Below, one piece after another: positions 1 to 10,651 of a stretch of 27,814 nt of DNA (position 1 is its first letter; each line of letters opens with the position of its first letter). This stretch comes from Lachnospiraceae bacterium (GTDB lineage Bacteria > Bacillota_A > Clostridia > Lachnospirales > Lachnospiraceae). Under the pieces are notes generated by a model. It was not told the origin of the DNA. It worked only from the letters and a program-made list of their open reading frames with translations, and did not search any database. Location of the stretch: NCBI GenBank assembly GCA_017613595.1, contig JAGADM010000066.1, forward strand, positions 1 through 27,814. The letters are read 5' to 3'. The translations under genes were made by a program, and so were the position numbers.

Positions 1-1107
<1,107 letters not shown>

Positions 1108-1126
1108 TCACGGATGTTGTTTCGAA

Positions 1127-4100
1127 TCAGAAATCTTCGCTTTCCGACAGATCATCGCCGCTGCCGTAACTGAACGTTCCGGTTGCTGCGTCCGGAGTTA
1201 CCTCCAGATATCCGTCTGCAAAATCATCCGTGTTCCTAGGAACATTGTCGCCTTCAATCAGGCTTCTGAGGCTGCGGTCACCGGTATCGATGTCCTCTGC
1301 CATAACAACCTCATTGCCATCCTCATCGAGAACCGTAACATCCAGCGCAAGAGACTGGAGTTCCTTCAGCAATACCTTGAAGGACTCAGGGATACCGCAT
1401 TCGGAAATGTTGTCGCCCTTGATGATTGCTTCGTAGGTCTTAACACGACCGGTTACATCATCGGACTTAACGGTCAGGATCTCCTGCAGGATGTGAGCAG
1501 CGCCGTAAGCTTCCAGCGCCCAAACTTCCATTTCACCGAAACGCTGTCCGCCGAACTGGGCTTTACCGCCGAGAGGCTGCTGCGTAACGAGGGAGTAAGG
1601 ACCGGTGGAACGGGCATGGATCTTATCGTCAACCAGGTGATGCAGCTTCAGGTAATGCATGAAGCCGACGGTTACTTCGCCGTCGAAAGGCTCACCGGAA
1701 CGGCCGTCGCGGAGCTGAACCTTTCCGTCGGGCTTGATCGGAACACCCTTCCACTCTTCTCTGTTCTCCTGATGGGTAAGGAGATATTCCATAACCTCAG
1801 GAAGAAGAATATTCTTATATTTTGCCTTGAATTCCTCGAGATCCATGTTGACATAGTCGTTGGCAAGTTCCAGCGTCTCCATAATGTCAACCTCGTTCGC
1901 ACCGTCGAATACGGGGGTGGAAACCTTGAATCCGAGAACTGCGGAAGCAAGACTCAGGTGAATCTCCAATACCTGACCGATGTTCATTCGGGAAGGTACG
2001 CCGAGAGGGTTCAGTACGATGTCAAGCGGACGTCCGTTCGGAAGGAACGGCATATCCTCTACCGGAAGCACGCGGGAAACTACACCCTTGTTACCGTGAC
2101 GGCCGGCCATCTTATCACCAACCTGGATCTTACGCTTCTGAGCGATATAAACGCGAACGCTCTCGTTTACTCCCGGAGGAAGCTCATCGCCGTTCTCACG
2201 GGTAAATACCTTCGCGTCAACAATGATACCGAACTCACCGTGCGGAACACGAAGAGACGTATCACGAACTTCACGTGCCTTCTCACCGAAGATGGCGTGG
2301 AGCAGACGCTCCTCGGCCGTCAGCTCGGTCTCGCCCTTAGGCGTTACCTTACCGGCAAGAATATCACCGGCACGAACCTCTGCACCGATGCGGATGATAC
2401 CTCTCTCATCGAGATCCTTCAGCGCATCCTCGCCGACACCGGGAACATCACGGGTGATCTCCTCGGGTCCGAGCTTCGTGTCACGAGCCTCTGCCTCATA
2501 CTCTTCAATATGAATGGAGGTATAAACATCATCGCGTACCAGTCTCTCACTGAGCAGTACGGCATCCTCGTAGTTGTAGCCTTCCCAGGTCATGAATCCG
2601 ATCAGCGGGTTCTTACCGAGAGCAAGCTCTCCGCCGGAAGTGGAAGGACCGTCAGCGATAACCTGACCTGCCTTAACCGTCTCACCCTTCTTAACGATGG
2701 GTCTCTGGTTGATGCTGGTACCCTGGTTGCTTCGTGCGAACTTCTGGAGTCTGTACTCGTCGCGGTTGCCGTCCTCGGTACGGATCACAATCCGGTTCGC
2801 CTCGGAACGCTCAACCACACCCGCCTGCTTGGCAAGTACACACACGCCGGAGTCAACGGCAACCTTTTCCTCCATACCGGTACCTACAACAGGTGAATCG
2901 GTGAAGAGAAGCGGTACTGCCTGACGCTGCATGTTGGAACCCATCAGGGCACGGTTCGCGTCATCGTTCTGCAGGAACGGGATCATCGCCGTTGCAACGG
3001 AAAATACCATCTTAGGCGATACGTCCATCAGATCGATTCTGCGCTTTTCGAACAGGGAAGTCTCCGTACGGTAACGTCCGGAAACGTTGTTGTTTACGAA
3101 ATGACCTTCTGCGTCGAGCGGCTCGTTAGCCTGAGCAACAACGTAGCGGTCTTCCTCGTCCGCGGTAAGATATACGACATCGTCGGTAACTACCGGGTTC
3201 TCGGGATCGTCATGGTTAACCTTGCGGTAAGGAGCCTCAACGAAGCCGTACTCGTTGATTCTTGCGTAAGAAGCAAGCGAGTTGATCAGACCGATGTTCG
3301 GACCTTCGGGGGTCTCAATCGGGCACATACGGCCGTAGTGCGTATAGTGAACGTCTCGAACTTCGAAACCTGCACGGTCACGGGAAAGACCGCCGGGGCC
3401 GAGTGCGGAAAGACGTCTCTTATGCGTCAGTTCGCCGAGCGGGTTATGCTGGTCCATGAACTGGGACAGCTGGGAGCTTCCGAAGAACTCCTTAACCGCT
3501 GCGGTTACGGGCTTGATATTGATAAGCGACTGCGGCGTGATCGTGTCGGGATCCTGGGTGGTCATACGCTCACGTACGACACGCTCCATTCTGGACATAC
3601 CGATACGGTACTGGTTCTGAAGCAGTTCGCCTACGGCACGGATACGACGGTTTCCGAGGTGGTCGATATCGTCCTCGTTGCCGATGCCGTGCTCAAGATG
3701 CATGTTATAGTTAATCGAAGCAAAGATATCCTCACGGGTAATATGCTTCGGAATCAGGTCGAGAATGTTCTTGTGGATCTCTTCGCAGATAGCTTCCGCA
3801 TCGGAGTTCTCATCAAGAATCTTCTTCAGTACCGGATAATATACAAGTTCGGTGATGCCGAGTTTCTCCTTTGCCTCAGGCGCATAGCACGCAAGGTCAA
3901 CCATCATGTTGGAAAGAACCTTAACATTATGCTCCTCGCCCTGCAGCCATACGAAAGGAATGGCAAGGTTCTGGATCTGCTCCGCAAGAGCCTCGGTAGC
4001 AACCGTACCGGCCTCGGCGATTACCTCACCGGTCGTCGTGTCGATAACATCCTCGGCAAATCTATGTCCGGCAATACGGTTCTTGAGCATCAGCTTCTTG

Positions 4101-4939
4101 TTGAACTTATAACGGCCGACGCGGGCAAGATCGTATCTTCTCGGGTCAAATAACATACCATGGATCAAAGTCTCCGCGTTCTCAAGTGACGGGGGTTCAC
4201 CGGGACGCAGCTTCTTATACAGCTCCAGAAGACCGCTCTTATAGTCGTCGGTCGTATCCTTCTGGAAGCTTGCTTCCATCTTCTTCTCTTCGCCGAACAG
4301 TTCACGGATCTCCTCGTTGGAGCCTACGCCGAGCGCACGAACCAGAACGGAGATCGGAACCTTACGGTTTCTGTCTACACGAACATAAAAAACGTCGTTG
4401 GAATCGGTTTCATATTCAAGCCATGCACCGCGGTTCGGAATAACGGTACAGGAATACAAAGTCTTACCGAGCTTATCTCTCGTAATTGCATAATAGATAC
4501 CGGGAGAACGAACAAGCTGGCTTACGATAACACGCTCAGCACCGTTGATGACAAATGTGCCGGTCTCCGTCATGAGCGGGAAATCACCCATGAAGATCGT
4601 GTGCTCGTTGATCTCGTCCGTCTCGGTATTATGAAGGCGTACCTTCACTTTCATCGGTGCGGCATACGTGGCATCTCTTTCCTTGCACTCGTCAATTGTG
4701 TACTTCACCTCGTCTTCACAAAGCTGATAGTCCACAAATTCCAGGCTAAGGTGCCCGCTGTAGTCATCGATCGGAGAAATATCCTCAAATACCTCGTGCA
4801 GTCCTTTCTTCAGAAACCAGTTGTAGGAATCTTTCTGGACCTCAATCAGGTTCGGCATCTCAAGGATCTCTTTCTGTCTCGAATAACTCATTCGAATGCC
4901 CTTACCGACTTTAACCGGACAAATTCTGTTTTTATCCAT
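1127..4939 (-). CDS. rpoB: RNA polymerase subunit beta (RpoB)
   Basis: This is the beta subunit of RNA polymerase, 1270 residues from the chosen start. ATG at 4939 ([20 protein letters not shown]) is preferred over an upstream in-frame ATG at 4987 because AAGGGGTG lies about 9 bases before it and homologues begin here. The rifampicin pocket reads [20 protein letters not shown] followed by [14 protein letters not shown], so the usual resistance positions (E. coli D516, H526, S531) are of the sensitive type. The nucleotide-binding core ([10 protein letters not shown]) and the C-terminal clamp ([20 protein letters not shown]) are intact. The last 60 or so residues form an acidic tail ([13 protein letters not shown]) that looks lineage-specific. 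Unusually, rplL is not directly upstream: the gene has its own promoter and an acidic-protein gene lies before it. Confidence 0.98.
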   Translation of the reverse strand: MDKNRICPVKVGKGIRMSYSRQKEILEMPNLIEVQKDSYNWFLKKGLHEVFEDISPIDDYSGHLSLEFVDYQLCEDEVKYTIDECKERDATYAAPMKVKVRLHNTETDEINEHTIFMGDFPLMTETGTFVINGAERVIVSQLVRSPGIYYAITRDKLGKTLYSCTVIPNRGAWLEYETDSNDVFYVRVDRNRKVPISVLVRALGVGSNEEIRELFGEEKKMEASFQKDTTDDYKSGLLELYKKLRPGEPPSLENAETLIHGMLFDPRRYDLARVGRYKFNKKLMLKNRIAGHRFAEDVIDTTTGEVIAEAGTVATEALAEQIQNLAIPFVWLQGEEHNVKVLSNMMVDLACYAPEAKEKLGITELVYYPVLKKILDENSDAEAICEEIHKNILDLIPKHITREDIFASINYNMHLEHGIGNEDDIDHLGNRRIRAVGELLQNQYRIGMSRMERVVRERMTTQDPDTITPQSLINIKPVTAAVKEFFGSSQLSQFMDQHNPLGELTHKRRLSALGPGGLSRDRAGFEVRDVHYTHYGRMCPIETPEGPNIGLINSLASYARINEYGFVEAPYRKVNHDDPENPVVTDDVVYLTADEEDRYVVAQANEPLDAEGHFVNNNVSGRYRTETSLFEKRRIDLMDVSPKMVFSVATAMIPFLQNDDANRALMGSNMQRQAVPLLFTDSPVVGTGMEEKVAVDSGVCVLAKQAGVVERSEANRIVIRTEDGNRDEYRLQKFARSNQGTSINQRPIVKKGETVKAGQVIADGPSTSGGELALGKNPLIGFMTWEGYNYEDAVLLSERLVRDDVYTSIHIEEYEAEARDTKLGPEEITRDVPGVGEDALKDLDERGIIRIGAEVRAGDILAGKVTPKGETELTAEERLLHAIFGEKAREVRDTSLRVPHGEFGIIVDAKVFTRENGDELPPGVNESVRVYIAQKRKIQVGDKMAGRHGNKGVVSRVLPVEDMPFLPNGRPLDIVLNPLGVPSRMNIGQVLEIHLSLASAVLGFKVSTPVFDGANEVDIMETLELANDYVNMDLEEFKAKYKNILLPEVMEYLLTHQENREEWKGVPIKPDGKVQLRDGRSGEPFDGEVTVGFMHYLKLHHLVDDKIHARSTGPYSLVTQQPLGGKAQFGGQRFGEMEVWALEAYGAAHILQEILTVKSDDVTGRVKTYEAIIKGDNISECGIPESFKVLLKELQSLALDVTVLDEDGNEVVMAEDIDTGDRSLRSLIEGDNVPRNTDDFADGYLEVTPDAATGTFSYGSGDDLSESEDF

Positions 4940-5047
4940 TGACGTTTTCACCCCTTGAATAGATTTCCTATCGCGCGTTATATACATAAAGAATCAATTC
5001 CGCCGCATCCGCCCTTTTTGAGGCCGGAATGAGGGGCCGAAAAGCAG

Positions 5048-5076
5048 TTGCTTTTACGCTTTTCATGTGGTATAAT
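5048..5076 (+). promoter_or_regulatory. Predicted plus-strand promoter inside the rpoB leader
   Basis: TTGCTT (5048-5053), 17 bases, then TATAAT (5071-5076) preceded by TGG, an extended -10. It fires away from rpoB, towards 5295, where no plus-strand gene follows. A transcript would run antisense to the upstream part of the rpoB leader and promoter, and could end near the hairpin at 5231-5262. No open frame with a ribosome binding site was seen, so a short non-coding RNA or a chance match are the alternatives. Confidence 0.4.
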
Positions 5077-5117
5077 TGACATGATTAGGCATATAACACC
5101 ACAATAGTGCATTTTTC

Positions 5118-5146
5118 ATAGTATCACAACTCTTTCCGAATGTCAA
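5118..5146 (-). promoter_or_regulatory. Predicted rpoBC promoter
   Basis: Reading the minus strand, TTGACA (5146-5141) is followed by 17 bases and TACTAT (5123-5118), with TGTGA before the -10. Transcription should start near 5111 and give an rpoB leader of roughly 170 bases. The leader includes a 7-bp-arm palindrome, AAAAGCA/TGCTTTT, near 5040-5056, and paired GGCC blocks near 5021-5038. No L10 or L20 type protein-binding leader was recognised. Confidence 0.7.
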
Positions 5147-5221
5147 TCTTGGATTTTTACCAAATGCACACGTGTTTTTGCCTTATTTTTCTCACATTTT
5201 ACGATTTTTTTACATGACTCA

Positions 5222-5262
5222 CACAAGAAAACGGCTGCTGCACCTTTCGGTACAACAGCCGT
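5222..5262 (-). terminator. Rho-independent terminator of the acidic-protein gene
   Basis: Read on the minus strand, ACGGCTGTTGTACC, loop GAAA, GGTGCAGCAGCCGT forms a 14-bp stem (two G-U pairs), followed by TTTTCTTGTG. It lies 33 bases after the stop codon of the minus-strand gene at 5295 and before the rpoB promoter, so it insulates the two. Confidence 0.85.
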
Positions 5263-5294
5263 ATTATTTGTCTTAACGTTTTTCACGCTTCCGG

Positions 5295-7811
5295 TCAGAA
5301 ATCGATCGGCGTGTCTTCTTCGTCCGGTTCGTCCTCGTAACCCGAAACGATCAGGTCCGCGAGACTGTACGCCGCGGTTTCATTGTCCTGCGCAGCAGGC
5401 TCTTCCGCTTCCTTCCGGAGATTCATCAAATGCTCGTCGATGTCGAACGTTTCCTCATTGGTGCCGCTCGGTTCATCGTGTCCGAAGAACTCCTCCTCGT
5501 CTTCATCCACATCGTAGTCATCCGAATGAATGCTGATCCTGAAGTCGTCCTCAGCGGGTTCTTCGGGCGTTTCCTCTTCCATCGTGTCTAAGGAAATCGG
5601 CTCCTCGGCATCCATCTTCACGGATTCGTAATCCTCCGCGGTCGGCGCGTCCGCGTAAAGCGGAGACTGCTTTCTCTGCGGGTACTCATCCGCTTTGTCA
5701 TCGAACAGACTGTTGAACAGGAAATCCTCCGCGTCGGCCGTCTGCTGCGGCGCGCCTTCGGAAAGAATATCCTCTAAGGAAAGTCCTCCGTCCGCCGGTT
5801 CCGTTTCTTCGGGTTCCTCTTCGGAATCCATTCCCTCGGGAGCGGTCATCACGTACTCATCGAGCGGGGCTTCCACAAAGGATCCGAACTTATCGGCATT
5901 TCCGTCGCCGCGGAATACTTCGTCATCCGCCGGCTCCGCCTTCGCTTCGGGAGCGAAACTCCAATTGGAAAGCAGCTCGTCCACGTTATTGCCGGGAGCG
6001 GCTTCAACTTCCTCAGACTCCACTGCCTCCTCAGGCTCTTCGGGGAGCTCGGGCTCTTCGGCTTGTTCCGTTTCCGGAACGGCTTCCGTATCTTCGATAT
6101 CCTCCGGAAGTGTAGGCTCCTCGAAAGCGTCTTCCTCTGCGGATTCCTCTGCCTCCTCATCACCGAAATCGATATTGATCAAATGAGATGTTTCTTCAGG
6201 TTCACCGGATTCGTCAGGAAGTTCCGGTTCCTCAAACTCCTCGGGAGACTCAGGCGCCTCAGGTTCTTCCGGCTCTTCCTCTTCCTCGGGAAGCTCGGGT
6301 TCTTCCGGTTCCTCGGGAAGTTCGGGTTCCTCAAAGTCTTCCTCTGTGATCGGATCCGCAGGGCCGTCCGGATCTTCAACAGCTATCACACCGGGATCGT
6401 CCTCATCAAAGCCCTCAATCGGGATCTCAGGCTCCGCTGCCTCGGCGAAGTCCTCCTTCTCAATCTCGATAGAGTCAAATGCGGGCTTCGCAGGTTCCTC
6501 TGCCGCTTCCGGCTCACCGAATGCTACCGCAAGCGGTTTCTCCTCATCCGCTTCGGACTCCTCGCCGAAATCAATCTTGATTTCTACGGGCTCATCGGAT
6601 TTCTCAGGTTCCTCAGGCTCCGCAGCCGGCTCGGGTTCCTTTTCCGCCTTCCGGAAAGGATTAAACAGGAACGCAAACGGATTGGCGCGTTTCGTTTCTT
6701 CCTTTTCTTCCTCGGCAGGTTCCGCCGCCTTTTCTATCTCTTCATCATCGTCCTCAGACTCGTCTTCGTCCTCGTCGGAATCCTCTTCCTCGTCTTGGGA
6801 TTCGTCATCCTCATCGTCAAGGTCGTCGTCAGAATCCTCGTCCTCGTCATCTATGTCGTCATCGGAATCTTCCTCGTCAGAATCTTCGTCTTCCGGCTCA
6901 TCATCCTCTTCATCGTCCTCATCCTCAGTGTCGTCCTCGTCCTCATCTTCATCGGACTCTTCTTCGTCATCAAGGTCTTCTTCGTCATCCGAATCGTCCT
7001 CATCTTCGTCGGAGTCTTCATCGTCATCGAGGTCGTCTTCATCATCCGACTCCTCTTCGTCCTCAGTGTCATCCTCATCGGAATCCTCGTCCTCGGACTC
7101 TTCCTCATCGGATCCGGACTCGCCGTCAGGCTCATCCGGGAAGGAAATCACGGTAATTCCCGCCTCGGGCTCCTCGTCGATTTCGATCACAATGCCCTTA
7201 TCGAGAGCTTCGGGCTCCTCTTCCGGCTCTTCGGAGTCTTCCTCAGCAGCCTCTGCAGCAGCCTCAGCGGTTTCCTCTTCGGATGCCTCTTCCTCGCTCA
7301 GTGCCTTCTCGGCTTCCGCCATAATCTCATTGAAACTGCGCTCAATCTCCTCGGCAGTCTCCTCAACGGACTTCTTCAGCTCGGCAAAAGGTCCCTCAAG
7401 GCTGCTCGTGAAGGACTTAACGGCTTCCTCAACGGAACTTCCGACCTCTTCGCATGCCTTTTCGGCTTCCAGAACGGCGCGGTCAATTGCCGCCTCGGCT
7501 TCCTCTTCGGCAGCCTTCCGTTCCGCGGCATTCTGTTCGGTTCCGAAGGAGCGGATGGCTTTCAGAATGTCTTCAAATCCCTTCGTCTCCTCTCCGGACC
7601 ATTTCTGGTCCTTCCCGAGAAGGAACTTAAGATTCAGTAAAACACTCACCCCGAGAGCCGTTCCGAGCAGTTTCACAAGGCTGCTCGTCAGCTTCTCCGT
7701 CTCGCCGTCACCGGCACTGCGCTCTGTATTACATTTCCATATCTGCTCACCGCAGTACGGGCAATAATTCACATCATTCGGAAAATCAGACCCACATTTA
7801 CTACACTTCAT
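5295..7811 (-). CDS. Zinc-ribbon, membrane-associated(?), extremely acidic protein of unknown function
   Basis: An 838-residue protein of unrecognised function. Residues 3-20 form a zinc ribbon (CSKCG, then CPYCG: C3, C6, C17, C20). Residues 45-66 (LVKLLGTALGVSVLLNLKFLLG region) are hydrophobic enough for one membrane segment or a buried helix. Residues 75-200 are charged, helical and probably coiled coil. Residues 231-360 are almost only Asp, Glu and Ser. A basic/aromatic island (KRANPFAFLFNPFRK, about 374-388) interrupts, and the rest is Glu/Pro rich with recurring short hydrophobic motifs such as IKIDFGEE, INIDFGDE, LSLEDILSE and SLADLIVSG, ending in DTPIDF. Start ATG at 7811 has GAGGAGG 8 bases upstream. 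It has its own promoter and terminator, so it is monocistronic. Parts could be disordered; a scaffold, metal- or cation-binding or secreted role cannot be told apart from sequence. Confidence 0.85.
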   Translation of the reverse strand: MKCSKCGSDFPNDVNYCPYCGEQIWKCNTERSAGDGETEKLTSSLVKLLGTALGVSVLLNLKFLLGKDQKWSGEETKGFEDILKAIRSFGTEQNAAERKAAEEEAEAAIDRAVLEAEKACEEVGSSVEEAVKSFTSSLEGPFAELKKSVEETAEEIERSFNEIMAEAEKALSEEEASEEETAEAAAEAAEEDSEEPEEEPEALDKGIVIEIDEEPEAGITVISFPDEPDGESGSDEEESEDEDSDEDDTEDEEESDDEDDLDDDEDSDEDEDDSDDEEDLDDEEESDEDEDEDDTEDEDDEEDDEPEDEDSDEEDSDDDIDDEDEDSDDDLDDEDDESQDEEEDSDEDEDESEDDDEEIEKAAEPAEEEKEETKRANPFAFLFNPFRKAEKEPEPAAEPEEPEKSDEPVEIKIDFGEESEADEEKPLAVAFGEPEAAEEPAKPAFDSIEIEKEDFAEAAEPEIPIEGFDEDDPGVIAVEDPDGPADPITEEDFEEPELPEEPEEPELPEEEEEPEEPEAPESPEEFEEPELPDESGEPEETSHLINIDFGDEEAEESAEEDAFEEPTLPEDIEDTEAVPETEQAEEPELPEEPEEAVESEEVEAAPGNNVDELLSNWSFAPEAKAEPADDEVFRGDGNADKFGSFVEAPLDEYVMTAPEGMDSEEEPEETEPADGGLSLEDILSEGAPQQTADAEDFLFNSLFDDKADEYPQRKQSPLYADAPTAEDYESVKMDAEEPISLDTMEEETPEEPAEDDFRISIHSDDYDVDEDEEEFFGHDEPSGTNEETFDIDEHLMNLRKEAEEPAAQDNETAAYSLADLIVSGYEDEPDEEDTPIDF

Positions 7812-7884
7812 GACAAATCCTCCTCTGTTGTTGTCAATCGGTTCTCCGAAAAGAACGAATTGCCGCCGCCCGATTGAAACCCCA

Positions 7885-7903
7885 TAACCAATCGAATCGG
7901 TTA
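7885..7903 (-). promoter_or_regulatory. Dyad TAACC-N9-GGTTA at the transcription start of the acidic gene
   Basis: The plus strand reads TAACCAATCGAATCGGTTA: five outer bases on each side are perfectly symmetric and an inner AT pair also matches. It sits at about +1 to +17 from the predicted promoter. A further AACCGATT copy occurs just upstream of the ribosome binding site near 7836-7845. An operator or a 5' mRNA hairpin are both possible. Confidence 0.35.
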
Positions 7904-7907
7904 ATAT

Positions 7908-7937
7908 ATTTTAATCTTTTTTGAATATGTCTGTCAA
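7908..7937 (-). promoter_or_regulatory. Predicted promoter of the acidic zinc-ribbon gene
   Basis: Minus strand TTGACA (7937-7932), 18 bases, TAAAAT (7913-7908), so the start should be near 7901. It begins 16 bases after the stop of the oxidoreductase gene at 7953. No clear terminator separates that gene from this promoter, so read-through from the upstream operon is possible. Confidence 0.6.
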
Positions 7938-7952
7938 TAGTTTTGCGGGTGT

Positions 7953-8927
7953 TCAGTACCCGATTTCGGCAAGAATCCGGTCGATCAGTTCCGCATTTTT
8001 TACGGAAAATGAGGACGTAATATGCGGCGTCTCCCTGTAAAGGATGCAGCGGTTCAGCTGCGACACCTCAAGCGCGTAATTCTGAGGAGCAAATACGGTC
8101 CTCTCCGTCACGCCGTCCGCGTTATAAATCGTGTAGCTCAGATTCCCTTCCTGGTTGTATTCGACGCCCGAGCGAATCGAGCCTTTCGTGCCGTGAATAT
8201 ACAGCCGGTCATAGCGGGAATTGGTATTGGTTCCGAGGTTCATCCCGACATTGAAGGACGCCCTCGCGCCGTTTTCAAACTTCATGATAACGCCGGTCAG
8301 CATGTCAACACCGAGGTCGGTAAACTCCGCCACCGCCTTCACGTCCGCCACATCGGAATCGATCAGGCTGAGGATCATCGTCGTGCAGTAGCAGCCGAGG
8401 TCATAAAGTGCTCCGCCGCCGTGCTCCTTATGAAGCCGGAAGTCCTCCTTATAGCCCTGGGTGACAAATGCGGTATCGATATAATCAACATCGCCGATCA
8501 CGCCGTTTGCGATATCCTGCTTTAAACTCTCCATGAACGGGCTGTGCAGATACGCGTATGCTTCCATCAGAATAACGCCGTTGCGTTCCGCAGTCTCAAA
8601 CATCTCCTTTGCCTCCGCCGCGTTCATCGCGAGCGGCTTCTCGCAGAGCACATGCTTGCCCGCCTGCAGCGCCTTCTTCACCCACGGCAGGTGAAGGTCG
8701 TTCGGAAGCGGAATGTACACCGCCTGTACCGCTTCGTCGGCAATCAGCTCGTCATAGCTTCCGTATGCCTTTTCAATTCCGTATTCCGAGGCAAATGCCT
8801 CCGCCTTCGCAAGACTCCGGCCCGCGATTGCGTACAGCCGGCATCCCTTTGCCTTCTTCATTCCGGGTATCGTTGCCCACCGCGCGATATTGGCGGTGCC
8901 GAGAATGCCCCAGCAAACCTCACTCAT
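7953..8927 (-). CDS. Gfo/Idh/MocA family NAD(P)-dependent oxidoreductase
   Basis: A 324-residue cytoplasmic dehydrogenase of the Gfo/Idh/MocA family, which oxidises or reduces sugars and cyclitols. The N-terminal Rossmann fold has GILGTANIA at residues 7-15 in place of the usual GxGxxG. The EKP motif with its catalytic lysine is at 96-98, and the second domain has GGGALYDLGCYC, with D176 and Y180 at the expected active-site positions. The GTANIA form and the D-x-G-x-Y motif place it near the D-xylose / trans-dihydrobenzenediol dehydrogenase-like branch. Its ATG overlaps the stop of the HD-GYP gene (ATGA) and AGGAGG lies 7 bases upstream, so translation is probably coupled. Last gene of the operon starting at 12362. 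The substrate cannot be named from sequence. Confidence 0.9.
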   Translation of the reverse strand: MSEVCWGILGTANIARWATIPGMKKAKGCRLYAIAGRSLAKAEAFASEYGIEKAYGSYDELIADEAVQAVYIPLPNDLHLPWVKKALQAGKHVLCEKPLAMNAAEAKEMFETAERNGVILMEAYAYLHSPFMESLKQDIANGVIGDVDYIDTAFVTQGYKEDFRLHKEHGGGALYDLGCYCTTMILSLIDSDVADVKAVAEFTDLGVDMLTGVIMKFENGARASFNVGMNLGTNTNSRYDRLYIHGTKGSIRSGVEYNQEGNLSYTIYNADGVTERTVFAPQNYALEVSQLNRCILYRETPHITSSFSVKNAELIDRILAEIGY

Positions 8928-10636
8928 ACTCTGTCCTCCTGCGCCAGATAGTATTCCTCAAGCCGCGGTCTCGCGGCAACATAGTAACGTTCGAGCGACG
9001 GATCGAACTGCGTTCCCATCCCGCTCATGATAATACTGTCGGCCTTTTCAAACGACATGCTGTCCTTGTATACGCGCTTCGAAACAAGAGCGTCATAGAC
9101 ATCGGCGATTGCCATGATGCGCGCCTCAAGCGGGATCCGCTCGCCGGCGATTCCGTCGGGATAACCCGAGCCGTCCCAGCGTTCATGGTGGTAATGCGCC
9201 ATATTTTCCGCAACGAGATGGAACGCATCGTCATCGGTTCCGCGAAGGATCGTATGCACGATTCGGGCGCCTTCCTTCGCATGCTTCTTCATCTGTTCAA
9301 ACTCCTCCGGCTCAAACTTTCCGGGCTTACGGAGTATCTTATCGTCAACCGCAATCTTGCCGAGGTCGTGCATCGGCGCGGCCTTGATGAGATTCTTAAT
9401 GTACTCGTCCTCAAGATGGAATACGTTGTCCTTGCGGATTTCGTCCGTCAGGATCCGGACGCCCTCACTCGTACGCCGGATGTGACCGCCCGTCGAGTTG
9501 TCGCGGCTTTCCACCATGGTCGCCATACCGAGGATCAGGTTGTTATGCATATCCACAATATGTCTGGTCTTCTCATCCACCTGCTCGCGGAGCTTCGCGT
9601 TGAATCCGTCCAGAAGTTCGATGTACTGCTGGCGCTTCGTGTCGTCGCTTACGAAGAACTGATAGCCGCGCTTCCGCTTTCCGCTGAACAGATACGTAAC
9701 GGAGATTAGATAGCTGTTATCGCCGTGCTTATACGTAAACTGACTGCTCTTCTCGTCCTTGTCGAACTTATCAAGCCACTCGGAGATATACGGAGCGAGC
9801 GGGTTATCCTCGGGGATAACGCGGTCCACCGTTGCTCCGGCAAGTTCGGGAAATACGCCGAGTGCCGTCACGTTGCAGCCGAGATAATGCCGGTTGAAAT
9901 CAAAGGAAAGGAAGCCTTTGTCGCCGTTCTGCACAAGCGAATCGATTCCGGAATCCGTTATATCGTAGAGACATACCTGGTTGATAATGACCAGGTACAT
10001 GATCTGCGCGAACACGTAAGCCGCCGAGATCAGCTCGATCTTGTCCGTGATCAGGCTCCGTCCGCCGTAGAAAACGAACACCGCGATCATTTCCGGAATG
10101 AACATCAAAAGGATGATTTTATTCGGCACATTTTTCTTCCTGAAGAAACTGTAAACCATCGCGGCAAAGCTGATCGCGAAATAGCTGAGAATCATGACGG
10201 CAAATACGGTGTGCATCACGCCGTATTCCTTGTCAATCAGTCGGCCGACCCCGTCCTCGACCGTGAATCCGTAGGATTTATAAAAGATTTTGACGTTTCC
10301 GTCGCCGACCGTCAGCGAACTCAGGTAGACGACCATGCTTAACGCGACAAACACCATCCTCACCGCGCGCGGCACCTTGATGTCGCACAGGTTCAGAATC
10401 GTCAGCGTGATGATCAGCATCAGAAACGTCGCGCCGAGATACGTGATCTTATTGGCGGCCGTCGCCTCCTCAATCGTTGTGGAGCGCGCCGTCAGCAGAT
10501 TTCCGAGTATCGCGATCGGGACAAATGTGAAGATCAGCGTGACATGTACGTCGAAATGTTTGTGCCAGCTCATCAGATAGACAAGCGTCAGCAGCACGGA
10601 TACAAGCAGCAGAATTTGATAATAAGCAAGAATCAT
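8924..10636 (-). CDS. Seven-transmembrane HD-GYP domain c-di-GMP phosphodiesterase
   Basis: A 570-residue membrane signalling protein. Residues 1-225 hold about seven hydrophobic segments, like the 7TM sensor found on some histidine kinases. Residues 235-340 look like a PAS domain. Residues 360-570 are an HD-GYP domain, which degrades cyclic di-GMP. The metal and signature residues are present: H423-D424 in PMHDLGKIAVDDKILRKPGK, and HHERWDGSGYP at 483-493, followed by MAIADVYDAL. The enzyme therefore looks active. Start ATG at 10636 has GGAAGG 7 bases upstream. It lies 15 bases after the dehydrogenase gene and overlaps the oxidoreductase gene by four bases, so it is embedded in a metabolic operon, which is unusual and suggests the sensor monitors the pathway or its substrate. 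Confidence 0.93.
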   Translation of the reverse strand: MILAYYQILLLVSVLLTLVYLMSWHKHFDVHVTLIFTFVPIAILGNLLTARSTTIEEATAANKITYLGATFLMLIITLTILNLCDIKVPRAVRMVFVALSMVVYLSSLTVGDGNVKIFYKSYGFTVEDGVGRLIDKEYGVMHTVFAVMILSYFAISFAAMVYSFFRKKNVPNKIILLMFIPEMIAVFVFYGGRSLITDKIELISAAYVFAQIMYLVIINQVCLYDITDSGIDSLVQNGDKGFLSFDFNRHYLGCNVTALGVFPELAGATVDRVIPEDNPLAPYISEWLDKFDKDEKSSQFTYKHGDNSYLISVTYLFSGKRKRGYQFFVSDDTKRQQYIELLDGFNAKLREQVDEKTRHIVDMHNNLILGMATMVESRDNSTGGHIRRTSEGVRILTDEIRKDNVFHLEDEYIKNLIKAAPMHDLGKIAVDDKILRKPGKFEPEEFEQMKKHAKEGARIVHTILRGTDDDAFHLVAENMAHYHHERWDGSGYPDGIAGERIPLEARIMAIADVYDALVSKRVYKDSMSFEKADSIIMSGMGTQFDPSLERYYVAARPRLEEYYLAQEDRV

Positions 10637-10651
10637 TTGAAAGCCTTCCTA

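Noticed and set aside
5231..5262. Riboswitch in the region upstream of rpoB
   Set aside because: The only strong structure is a simple 14-bp hairpin with a U-tract on the minus strand, best explained as the terminator of the upstream gene.
6720..7110. Tandem DNA repeat or CRISPR-like array in the TCx/GAx-rich region
   Set aside because: There is no fixed repeat unit or spacer length; the pattern reflects Asp/Glu/Ser codons in an intact reading frame.
6346..7767. Serine-rich plus-strand open frame opposite the acidic protein
   Set aside because: Poly-Ser arises from reading GAx repeats on the opposite strand (TCx). The minus-strand frame has the zinc ribbon, ribosome binding site, promoter and terminator.
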